Source: Marsupella aquatica (lineage: Eukaryota; Marchantiophyta). Taken from it: DNA of 64,000 nt. The stretch spans positions 13,268,001-13,332,000 of the forward strand of contig OZ316896.1 in assembly GCA_973895155.1 (NCBI GenBank), given 5' to 3'. A program made the translations under genes and the position numbers. Positions 35,101 through 46,300 of this stretch are shown here, in pieces (position 1 is the first letter of the stretch; the number at the start of each line of letters is the position of its first letter). The notes beneath the pieces were generated by a model, which did no database searches, was not told the origin of the DNA, and saw only the letters and a program-made list of their open reading frames with translations.

Positions 35101-37279
35101 CTGCATAATTCAGCGGCCGTGATCAGTCATACGTTACAGTAATTCGATCTTCTTTAGTATCATTCATTAATACTTTTTCATGTGCTCAATCTGAACTACC
35201 TCGCCATAAGATGGAAGTATACGTACCCTAGCCGTTTCGATTCCAATTAAGTCGGGTCTGGATGAAAGAGACTGAGCCACTGCAGAAGAAATCACAGAAT
35301 GCCCCTTCAGTAAGATCTTAGATAATATCCAGTCCTTTTTGACAATGCTATCAATGCTCTGGTACCGAGAATGAAAATGTAGACGAAGGAACATTTGCTG
35401 AGAGAACATTGACCGGGTTTTTGTTATCAACACGAGTCAAGCAGCTACTAACCTTCTACCAACTTCACAACACAGATGATGCAAAGCACCCGTACTCAGG
35501 ATGCACCTTTAATGAAAGTTGGACCAAGCCTGAGTAAAGTTTGTTTCAGCGCTTCCGCATTCTTTAGGGTTGATTGACTACTCTCAATCTCACCAATCCA
35601 ACCCATCTGTACTCCAACATTGTCCAGAAATAGCTGAAAAGCAACGCCACTGAATGCCGCAGACACCTTGACGAGAAACCCACAAGGAATTAATCTCCAT
35701 AACCTGCGGTTTGCGTGCTTACATTTGCGTGACGGTGTAATTAATTATTGTTACTTTTGACCTTAACCAGTCAACGAAGAAGGTTCTTGCATATGGTACT
35801 ACAATCAGCTCACTGGCCAACCATACATACCATGGCGCAGGTGGTTTAGAAGCAATACCTCTAAGAAACGAAAAAGAACGAGATGCGCGCGGTGGTTGAA
35901 GTAACTTGCAACGGCTTCAGGATCGTACGATCGTTGTAACGGAATCCGCCATGTGTTGAGAATTCCTCTAAAATAGTTCCCATAAGACTTTAGAGCTTCA
36001 ATATCAGCTGCCATAAGGTCCTTACCTGAAAGATCTGAAATGAAGTGAATATATATCAGCCCTGTGTCTACAAGTTGAACCAGAGCCTGCGCAAGTTGCA
36101 ACACCAACTTTCGATCTCTGCTCCATAAACAAAATTAGTGGAGATGCGGATTCTCTGTTTTAAATCGAAATTCATACCAGAGTATGCAGGTTCTGGCCAA
36201 GGACCAGAGGTTTCGCCTGCTATAAAGTTATCCTCCCAGCGCCTCAAACGAATTACTTCCTTGAGCTCTTCTTGCACGAAACTTATACCTTCCTGTATGA
36301 ACTCCACATCTTTCTGGATAATCTTGTCCACACCTGTCATGTTTCCTACGGTCTCTGCCCACTTGAACACAGGTTCACCGGCCTGGACTAGACCGTCCTT
36401 CAGTCCTGCCAAGTAAGTACCTCCCTCCTTCACCTTTCTCAAATAAGAACTCTTGCCGCTCTGTAATTCTGAGCCCAGACGGACTTCGTTATTACGGTGC
36501 AATATATGCTTCGAAAATCTTGCTTTGACCTCCTCCGTTGTGAGGGGAAATTTCTGCAAATTCTTCAGCGCCGAGCTCAAACTTTCCTTTATAATTTCTC
36601 CATCTCTAGCTAGTGTTTCAAGGACGACTGTTGCCCGCAGATGCGAGGTTTCAGTTGGTTCTTGAACAGCTCCATCCCGGTTAGTACCGTTCCTGACCAT
36701 TGGACCACCAATTCCGTCACTGCCGAGATTCTTACTCATCACTGCTCCTGCTGCTCCTGTGTCGGCGAGAAGAATCTCTTCCACCCTACTTACACCTTCC
36801 CGAATCACCTCCACATCCCTAGCTAGAATATCGAACACCCCTATTCTACTGTCCCGCTGCAATGTCCCTATCCCATATCCATCTTCTTCTTTACTGGAGA
36901 CTGTAATCCTTCCATTCAGGGGCCCCGGGTCCCGTGCCATCTTCAGCTCGTCTACAGCTGCAGGAACAATGTCCCCCTTCTCATTCTCTATTCCATTCTT
37001 GTCTTTAGAAGGTATTAATTGCGAGACTCGTGACTGTGATACACCTGCTTCGACCCATCTCGGACATTTTCTAGACCACCCAGACGACAGGCTCCGAATC
37101 GATATGCTGCTGCTCCAACTCCCACTGGAAAAATTAAATCCGGGAACAAAGACCGGTCCCCCAATTGGAGCTGCATGTGATGGAAAAACGCCTCCCGTAC
37201 CCAATTCTCCGCCGTTTCTCGACGTGAAAGGCAGCCCCTGAGACACAATTCCCGGTGAGAGTAGCATAGTCTCTGCCAT
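32195..37279 (-). CDS. Plastid-type ABC1K (aarF/UbiB/ABC1 family) atypical kinase, 1134 aa, 9 exons
   Basis: ABC1Ks are atypical kinases; plastid members act on prenyl-lipid and redox homeostasis, often at plastoglobules. Exons in transcription order: 37279-36109, 36034-35859, 35666-35507, 35279-35227, 35100-34957, 34690-34586, 34326-34006, 33851-33582, 33199-32195; all phases agree. The start is ATG 37279, since the longer frame begins at TTG. Seen: an S/G/F-rich N-terminus suited to a transit peptide; a helical motif repeated three times (151-170, 222-241, 320-339; core RDxExIxEG); YDPEAVASYF ahead of the ABC1 domain; FIKVAQSLSSRPDL (500-513), where KxGQ reads KVAQ; AAASFGQV; AVKVQRP with Lys583; HADPHPGNLL with Asp731 and Asn736; DCG (749-751) in place of DFG; and a hydrophobic helix at about 1086-1108. 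Nearest relatives are probably plant ABC1K6-like proteins; the exact orthologue is uncertain. Confidence 0.93.
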
Positions 37280-37725
37280 GGCTGCTGCTACTGCTGCTGC
37301 TTTTGGCCTACCTACCCACACCACACCCTCTATGCAATCTCTCCCCCCACACCATGAAGTCTTCCCCCGCCCCTGCCCAGACACCAACCAGCTCTCAATC
37401 CCAACAACGAAAGATCATCAAATTCTGCATGCATCGTTGTAACTGAGCCATCTCTGGAGAATTCACCACTGTGGATGCAATCATCTTCAAATCAAACCAC
37501 ACATGAATGACGAATATCTATCTCGTGGGATGAATTGAGAACTCAGGGATGAATTGCTTGCTGCGGGTATGGTAGGCAAGGGGTCCGGTACCCAACTCCT
37601 ACTAGGCCATAATCCATTGCATCGCTCGCATCACAACCATTTTCGAGCTGCAGCAGCTGTGTTCTCACAAAAGAGAGCTCATCCAGTACTATATAGGAAC
37701 GAGTGAACTAACGCTGGTGACTCCA
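37280..37725. promoter_or_regulatory. ABC1K 5' flank
   Basis: Upstream of the minus-strand ABC1K start. It should contain its leader and promoter; no specific element was identified with confidence. Confidence 0.35.
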
Positions 37726-38060
37726 AACGAGAGAGGCGTATCCATAGTTGATTAGTAAACCACACACCTGGTGAGTTAAAACGAGAGAGGCCTATCCATA
37801 GTTAATTATTAAAGCACTTTGTCACTAAATATGTTTGAATTTATAATATTATCATTGTTTAGATGTTTGAATTTATAATAGTACCACTCTTTTAACGAGA
37901 GAGGCGTATCCATAGTTGATTATTAAACCACACACCTGGTGAGTTAAAACGAGAGAGGCCTATCCATAGTTAATTATTAAAGCACATTGTCACTTATGTT
38001 TGGATTTATAATATTATCATTGTTTAGATGTTTGAATTTATAATAGTATCACTGTTTTTG
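37726..38060 (+). repeat. 168-bp tandem duplication
   Basis: AACGAGAGAGGCGTATCCAT starts at 37726 and 37894. The copies are nearly identical and AT-rich toward their ends. Within each unit AACGAGAGAGGC(G/C)TATCCATAGTT itself occurs twice, about 63 bp apart, so the duplication is nested. Confidence 0.9.
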
Positions 38061-38336
38061 TTATATTTACAAAAATGCCACAGTTTCTGTATATAGCTCC
38101 CCTGGTTATCTTTGGGAACTTGTCATCCATATACAAAACCAGGGCATTTTGATAAATACATAAAAAACATGGCAGTATTGTCATTTAGAATATCTTTAGT
38201 GGCAAAATATTTAAAAGCTGTAATTATTAAACCACAACTGCCCATTCTTTGCCTTGCTTATTAGGCTCATTGGTGTCCCATGGTGAACACTGTACTCACC
38301 ATTACAAGTACATTCCTAATGAAAAGCAAACCTGCA

Positions 38337-38548
38337 CACTTTATAATGAGAGTTTGGGGTTACCCATAACTCATAAAGTGCACTTGTGATAAGCATGGAG
38401 GGCTTTTTGAAGCCAATGTATTTTTATTCTTCCAAAAGTGTGCACTTTATAATGAGAGCTTGGGGTTACCCATAACTCTCATAAGTGCACTTGTAATAAG
38501 CATGGAGGGCTTTTCGAAGCCAATGTATTTTTATTCTCCCAAAAGCAG
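38337..38548 (+). repeat. 106-bp tandem duplication
   Basis: CACTTTATAATGAGAG starts at 38337 and 38443. Each unit continues TTGGGGTTACCCATAACTC, AAGTGCACTTGT.ATAAGCAT and AGCCAATGTATTTTTATTCT, with few differences. Confidence 0.9.
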
Positions 38549-38889
38549 CTTGGAAATGGGGTAAACTAGAGTAATTAGTAATCTCAAGCATGTTTTGGTC
38601 TACAGTCTAGACTAAGTGGGAAATGCCCAGCCACCAACAACTTCAATGAGAGATCCAAACTAAATCTCTCCTTTTATCCCCACCAAGCCATGGAAAATTT
38701 AAACCCAGATTCTAGGCCTGCCAAAAGATGCCTCTCACAAGTCAGAACCGGAAAGGCAGGGTGTGTTGAACATTGACGACAATCGCAATGACAAGCCCAT
38801 GAACCATCCAATGCACAAAAAGTTGACACACAGAGATACATGGTTCACCTCAGCTTGAGGTTACGTCCACGGGAACACACTCAAGCTTT

Positions 38890-39665
38890 ATTACACTCTT
38901 TACTCCTAACTCCCAAGTGAGTCACAAGGGCCTACCAAAGTAACGTTTGGCCAAAGTTTTTGTCACACGTGAAGGGGGAGGGGTACAAAACTATGAATGA
39001 TTTTTAGACTCATAGTAATCAAGTTATGGGCCCCAACTTCCCATGGACCCCAACTTCAAGTTCAACATTGAAAGAATGGGCATTCAGCCTTCTATATGTC
39101 AATACCTCCCAAGTGAGCAACCAGGGCCTACCAAAGTAGCACTTGGCCAAATTTCAATCATGCACAAGTTATGGGCCCAAACTCACATGTACCCCGGGTT
39201 CAATTTCAACATTGAAAGAATGGGCATTCAGTCTCCTATATGCAAATGAAGGTCTGAACTCCCAAGTGAGCAACCAGGGCCTAGTAGTGCTCGGCCAAAT
39301 TTCAATCACGCGTGCAAGGGGGGGTGGAGGGGGGGAGGGGGGGGTGCAAAACTATGAATGATCTTGGACTCATAGTAATTTATGGGCCCCAAACTCCCAT
39401 GGACCCAGGCTTCAATTTCAACATTGAAAGAATGGGCTTTGAGGCTCTTATTTGTAAATGAAGGTCCCAACTCCCAGGTCCTAATAAAGTAGCGTGCGGC
39501 CAATTTTTCAGTCACGCGCGAAGGTCCCCAACTCCCAAGTGAGCAACAAGGGCCTACTAAAGTAGCGTTCGGCCAAATTTTCAGTCTCGCGCGAAGGTCC
39601 CAACTCCCAGGCGAGCAACAAGGGCCTTCTAAAGTAGCGCTCTGCCAAATATTGAATCACGCGCG
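38890..39665 (+). repeat. Degenerate tandem array upstream of TOR
   Basis: Six copies of CTCCCAAGTGAGCAAC.AGGGCCTA..AAAGTAGC.(C/T)(T/G)(C/T)GGCCAAAT..TCA.TCACGCG start near 38909, 39108, 39259, 39469, 39529 and 39605. A second box (GGGCCCCAA.CTCCCATGGACCC followed by TTCAA.TTCAACATTGAAAGAATGGGC) alternates with the first three or four copies. Spacing shortens toward TOR, and the array ends just before the TOR leader. Confidence 0.8.
39318..39344 (+). repeat. G-run tract, potential G-quadruplex
   Basis: Runs of 7, 7 and 8 G separated by TGGA or A lie inside the array upstream of TOR. The four or more G-tracts needed for a quadruplex are available. Formation is not shown by sequence. Confidence 0.55.
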
Positions 39666-39699
39666 ATGGGGGGCGGGGAGGGAGTGGGAGAGTGGGCTG

Positions 39700-40302
39700 C
39701 TCCTTGTTTCTCTGTCAGCTCCACGATCGTGGACCGATCAACTGAGCTGAGCTGCGGCGACGCAGAAATTCCTCGTCCGCCATCGCTGGCCCAATGTGAA
39801 GCTCTCTCGCTGGCGTTCTCTCGACTACAGCGCCAAGCAAAGTAAAGGAAAGCAGGCGGAGAGGAGAGGAGAGGATTGAGGAGAGGAGAGGAGAGGTGAA
39901 AACTAATTAACGTCCTCGTGCTCGACTCCTCCACCTTTCCGACATATTTCCTCGTACACAATAAGAAGAAAGACGAGCGTTGCTCGCGTTTGTTAAGCTC
40001 ACTCTCGACCGACGCCTAATGTTGCTGTTGTTGTTGTTTTTGCCCTGGAGGTGTACTGTGTTGCACTGCTGTAGTGGTCGATGAGCGAAGGAAGAAGAGG
40101 AGGAGTGGTTGCTTGCTTGGGAATAAGGCCGTGGTTGACGATCGATCGAACGAACAACGAACGCAGGAACAATGCGTTGGAGCTGCTCCTCCTCCGCCGG
40201 CGTGCTGAATTCCGTGGACGAATGTGTTGCTGCACGGATTGGCTGCTGCTGTTGCTGCTGCCGTTGCTCCTAAGCTGACGGACAGGGAGCGCAGGGCTTG
40301 TT
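39700..40302 (+). promoter_or_regulatory. TOR promoter/5' leader with candidate uORFs
   Basis: The G+C- and CpG-richer stretch ahead of the TOR ATG holds several upstream ATGs: 40019-40084 (21 codons plus stop, leucine-rich start), 40081-40278 (65 codons plus stop, ending 24 nt before the TOR ATG) and 40172-40273 (about 33 codons). All stop before 40303. The transcription start is not determinable, so how many lie in the mRNA is unknown. The pyrimidine/GAGAGG tracts at 39860-39897 probably mark the promoter. Confidence 0.45.
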
Positions 40303-43300
40303 ATGGCCGCAATTGTTGTTGCAGGGCAGAGGGGAAGCGGGAGTCCAGACACTCTACGCCGCCTGCTGAACGATCTCTGCACTGGTCATCTTCCAGTCAA
40401 GGTGCGCTTACCGGATTAGTTCCGCTTTTCGTGGAAGGAGGAGCGTTCATTGCAGAAGTCGGCATTCATGGGGTTTGCTCGGACAGGATTTATCGTTGCA
40501 TCTGCTGGCTGGCTGCCTGCTCTGTCGGACTGAACGGTCTGATTTGTTTGCCCTCGTGCTTCGTTTGCATCGCAGGACGGAGCTTCGTTGACTGTGAGGA
40601 AACATGTCGAAGACGAGGCATGTGATTTGGGAGGGGAAGCGTTCACTCGTTTTATGGACACGTTATACGACCAACTCTCTACGTTGGTTAACAGTTCGGA
40701 AGTATCGGATAATCTCGGGGCTGTTCGAGCTATTGACGAACTTATTGATGTACGACTGGGAGAGACGGCCACCAAAATTGGAAAATTCGCAGAGTATTTG
40801 AAGAAAATATTTGAGGAGAAGCAGGATCCCGACGTCTTGATTGCAGCGAGTGGAGCCTTGGGCCGTCTTGCCAGAGTTGGTGGGGCCTTCACAGCTGATG
40901 TGGTCGAGTATCAGGTCCGCCATTCTCGGATTGTCTATGCGCAGTGGCAGTTGTGCAGTTGAATTGTTATGCATGTCTGTGATGCAGAGTGATGTGGTAA
41001 TTGAGTGTCAATGATGGCTTCGTCACCACAAAGACCATGGCAAGGAATTGTTTCACGGGGCCTAATTTTTTTCATTACTGAATTCGTAAGAATTTAAAAG
41101 GGCAGACCAGACGAGTTTCATTCACAGGGTATGATAATGCATTAGCTTTGGTAAGAATTTACTGCGAGTACGTTGTTTGATTCGTCGATAATAAGAAGAG
41201 TCGGCCCGCGTAAAAATGGTGACGATTAGTAATGGGGACCTTGCTTACAGGTTAAGCGTGCATTGGACTGGCTTCCAGCTCAGGGTGAACGAGCCGAGAC
41301 TAGTCGGTTTGCAGCAGTTCTGATCTTAAAGGTTCGGGATCGTCTGCTCTTTGAACACCGTTTCAGATGACTGTGCTCGCTTTGCTGTAGATTTTATCAA
41401 TTGACACTCTCACTGATTTCGCACTTGCAGCTAGTTGGCTTAGAAGCAGAATGCGCTACTGTCCATGTTCTACTCTGGTTTGTTTGTGCATTTACCGCCT
41501 TATTCACCTTGGCGGACTTCACTGTACCTCACGTTAGAAGCTGATTTTGATCGTCCTTCAGTGTGGACTTTGAAGTTCTTATGGTTTCGATTGATTCAAA
41601 GAGAAGGAGATCTTGGGGATGTTAACTCTCGTCGAGTGAGGCCTCGTGTCGATAATTCAAATTTTGTATACCGTGTGTGGATGGTTTTCTAGAATTAGGG
41701 TTTTGGAGTAGGTGCTTGTGGTAGATTCTCATCATGAATGTGGGTTGTATGAGCAGGAGATGGCCGAGAACGCACCCACAGTTTTTAACGTGCACGTGTC
41801 TGTTTTTATTGAGCGTATTTGGTTTGCTCTGCGTGACAATAAGTTAGCTGTCAGGGAGCGAGCAGTTGACGCCCTCCGAGCTTGTTTATGTGTCATAGAA
41901 AAGAGAGAGACACGGTGGCGCGTGCAGTGGTACAACTACTAGCCTCTTCCTCTTCATCTTCTTCTCGTGCTTCGTTTTATTTCTACGGTCCCAGAATTGT
42001 TTTTTCAATTATGCTTTCCAGTGTTTTCCAACGTACAGCTTTCTCTAAGTCTTCGATGAACACTACTGTGGATGGGAGAGAATTATGGGTTATGCTGTTA
42101 CTTTTGACTGGTTTGCTTCTCGCTATTCTTTGATTTGGTAATGCATTAGCTAGGGGTCCATCTTGGGGTGTTGTTTTGATGTACAAAACAGGCGGTTAAA
42201 CTGTGACCGGGGATGTTCTGGCGCTAAGACTCCACAAGAATAATTATTACTCCTTTGCTACTTGACATTGCTCCTTCTTTATGAGCCTTTACAATTGAGC
42301 CTGTTTTTTTCCTTCCCTTCGTTATCCGTGCTGATGGCATTGTTTATTTCGTCATCTAACCCAGATCGTCATCATCTGCAGGTATTATGGAATGTTTGAG
42401 AAGACTCAAGATGGTCTTGGGAAGAATGCAACAGTCGAAAGTATTCACGGTTCATTGCTTGCTGTCGGTGAGCTTTTAAGGTGCTCATCTGGACTTTCCT
42501 GCTCTTTTCCGTGAACCATTGTTAAAAACGTTTTGACAAATATGGTGAAGTTCAAAGGTCGGATATGCAACTGGTTAACAGTCTTATCAATTTCTTGCTC
42601 AACGCTGTCAGCATAGTGCTTTGGAGATAGTTCAGACGACTGTAAGCAGTCTATTGCAGTGGTTACAGATTCGATCATATAGTGAAACTAGTGAAAGACC
42701 AGTTTATATTGGCAAAATACGCACCAAGTATTCCTTGATCGCTTATTGAGGAGAAGATCAAATATAGGAATCGAAGCAAGTAGTGCACAGTATGCTAGAC
42801 CTTATAGCAGCGAAGGTCTTAAGGGCATCTAGACTTCTGCCTTGTCGAATGTTGAGTTTCAAAGGACAAGAGTCGTGTGAAAAATGGTCATGGAATTGTC
42901 CCCTACAGTCTGTGAAAACGAATTAATCCTGATGAGCAATGATGAGGTATATAACCCATGACTTTGGACATGGAAGCCTGTACAGCTTTTTTTGATTTTG
43001 GACTTGCAATCAACTCTTTCCATTGGGAGGCAACGTTGTTTTAAGTCTTTCATTCACTCCGTCATATTTATCCTGTACTGAGAAGTAGAGACAGCCGGTC
43101 ATTACTCAAGGCTGTCTGTTCTTGATGAAAGTGAGGAATGAACGCAAGATGACGTTGCGTTAGCCCTCTATGTGTGGCGCTTGGATGGCGGTCAGTATTA
43201 ATTCACATATGGATTGGTTCAACCCAGGAATACACGAGAATTTATGATGTCACGGTACAAGGAAGTCGCTGAAATTGTTTTCAAGTACCGAGAGCATCGT

Positions 43301-46300
43301 GATCGTCTCGTTCGGCGCAGCATCACTGCGCTGCTTCCCCGAATTGCAAATTTTCTTCGGGATCGATTCATAAATTCGTATTTGAAGGTACCTTTTTTTT
43401 TAATGTCCAGTGCACCTTGCTGATACTCCTCGTAGGTTACAAAGAGCTGTTTCGAATCAAAATAGACTTCTCGAGATGGCTGTGGAATAGTTGTGCATAT
43501 TGGCAGAACTATTGTTTTGATGTGGACTGTTCAGATGAGAGTTCAAAACCATCCCTTGCACGCTTTATCAGTAGGTGGCAAGCACAGTGCCCCCATGGAT
43601 GAATTGCTACAACTCCTCTATAAAGCTCGAGCTTGAGAAATCTTCTTAGTAGTGTGAAGAATCTTGGAATTGGATTGATACAGTCTACCTCGTTCGAAGG
43701 GGTGTGGGGGGGTGGAGTGTTGCATGGGGATACCGTAGGTGAAGATACAAGTGGCTCAGAAGCCTTTTATAATTGTTTTCTTACTGTTTCTTTAAATTCT
43801 TTCTTCTTAGATCTGTATGGAGCATCTTATAAATGTAATGCGCAACCCTGCGGAGCGAGCAAGTGGGTTTGTTGCCCTTGGGGAGATGGCAGGTGCTGTT
43901 GGCAAGGAATTAATTCCTTATCTTCCGGTCATCACCAGTCTTATAAAAGATGCGGTATGCGCTCTCTGTTCTTTGAGTTCAATTCAGCTCATGTCAAAGT
44001 GAAGATGAGGACGAGCAGACGTCTCTGTTGTGGCTTTTGATTAGCGTGGGTACCGTGTTACGCAGATAACGCCTCGTAGGGGCAGGCCGTCAATGGAGGC
44101 TCTTGCTTGTATCGGGCACCTGGCGGAGGCCCTAAATGAAGACATGGAGGAATATGTTAGAAGCATGCTGGACTTGATGTTTGCTGGTGGATTGTCACCG
44201 ACACTAGTTGAATCTCTGAGGCAGATATCTACCAGGCATGTCTACTTGTCATGGTCTACCCAGAGATGGCAAACGAGTAGATTTTTGCAAGTGTCGGATT
44301 TTTGACTTTTGTGTTCTGTATCAGCTCTAGAGTTTTTGGTATAGCCTGTGTTTTGTAGTTCAGCCTTGAACGTTGAGGTGTCTGATTTTTTTTCATTTGG
44401 CGTTCATATGTTATAGAGACCAAAGATCTGTAGGTGTTCCGAAAATGAAATTTTGTTTTACATCGTCTGTAAACCTAAGAGTTCTTGCTTTGTGGGGTAC
44501 AGTCTACCTTCTCTTCTTCCAACGGTTCAAGAGAAGTTATTGGAATCAATTTCTCTAGTATTGGCTAAGGCACCCTATAGATCTGGGAGAGCAGTGGGAA
44601 CTACCCCCACGCGTTCTGTGGCATCCCCAAGCACTCCTGTTCCTGCTGAATATGTTGGTCCATCTCTCACACAGCTAGCTCTTCGTACACTCACTACATT
44701 TAATATTCAGGTATGTTTCAACTGTTTTCAGTTTTCTTGAAAGTATGTTAATATTACACCAAAAAACGGCTATGGAGATCTAATCGGCTCAAACTGCATG
44801 AGTTTCTCAATCTGCGATCAAGCCAGATTGTTGATTGATGCTTTAATGACAAAAAGTAAAATGATAGTTTGCACTCGCAGTCATTTCGAGCTCAGGGTAT
44901 CAAGGCTGGAAAACATGTATCCATGTCGTCCATAGAAAAATTGCCTAACAGATCACTGGGGGAGTTCTATGACTAGCCTGGGATTGTTTATGTACCACTT
45001 ACTCTTATGGTGCACTATAAATAGATTGCAGTGTTGTGATAGAGCCTCGTGAATGGCTTTTACAAGCTTTAAGGAGTAAATTCTGGCACGAAATGTCCTG
45101 AATGCAACGTTTGGACTTTTTTGTGTTTGAAATACAAGTCTTACAATTTCTGTCCATGAAAATCTCACGTGATGTGCAGCACCACGAGCTTCTTGAATTT
45201 GCTAGAGAAGCTGTTGTCCCATACCTGGAGGATGAAGACATTCTAACACGTAGAGAGGCTGCTAATTGTTGTTGCCGGCTGGTGGAGCACTCTTCTCATG
45301 TTGCTTCTGTTGGGACACCATCTTCTCGACTGGTTGCCAATCGAGGTGGCCGTGCCGTTGGGATGGGCTTTCGTAGGCGGCGCTTGTTAATTGAGGAGGT
45401 ATTACATCTTTGAAATGTAATGCTGGAACGATGTTCAGATTATCTTGTCTAAATCTATGGACTCAATCGTATTGTTTTGTCTTAATGAACTTGCAGATTC
45501 TCGAAAATCTCCTAGTTACCGCCGTTGCAGATGCCGATGCTAGTGTGCGGAAGGCTGTATTTGTGGCTTTAGAGGATAAGGAAAGTTTTAATGAGTACCT
45601 TGCGCAAGCCGACAGTTTACGAGCTATATTTATTTCCCTCACAGATGAGGTGTGGCTCGTTCTCTTATTCTGTAGAGCTACTCCATCGTGTTTGTGCAGT
45701 TGACCATTGCGCTTGACTTCGTGACCCGTTCAAGTGAAGATTATATTCTGTTGTAATTGTCATATCTGGATCTTTGGAAAGAAGTGGTAATGCCATACAA
45801 AAGACGAATCATGCAAATCTACAAGATTGATGTTTTTTCGAGGTTGAAGTTCATAACGGAGAACTTCTTATGTTTCAGTCCTATGATGTGCGAGAGCTAG
45901 CAATACGCAAGGCTGGCAAGCTGGCGGACCGGAACCCAGCTTATGTCCTTCCTGCCCTTCGCCGACATTTGCAGCAACTGCTGACAGATTTGGAGCACAG
46001 GTTCCCTTTCAACAAAACTCTATTGTGGCTGTCAGGAGGGTTGAGTAGGTCATAACAACAGTGTAAACTCCCAGACAACTACTGGACATGTCTAGTTCTC
46101 ATATTCTTACAGGTGGTAGGAAGTATGTCCAATGAAGGGGTTGTCATTTGTTAATGGCTGTAGTTCTTAGCAGTTGTTTTGTTTTTGATGGCTAATGTTG
46201 TAGAAGCTTGTCCGTGTACTCTGGCAAACAGTGCTGACAGCAAAAATCGGGAGGAAAGTGCAAAGTTGTTAGGCTGCTTGATCAGCTCCTGTGAACGCCT

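Noticed and set aside
36035-36108. Apparent frameshift in ABC1K between two overlapping minus-strand frames
   Set aside because: A 74-nt GT-AG intron restores the frame and joins GAEIE to NLSGKDLMAAD with matching phase.
37280-37387. Longer ABC1K N-terminus starting at 37387
   Set aside because: The codon at 37387 on the minus strand is TTG; the first in-frame ATG is at 37279.
40416-40892. 158-codon minus-strand frame opposite TOR exon 2
   Set aside because: Antisense to a strongly conserved coding exon; no independent evidence.
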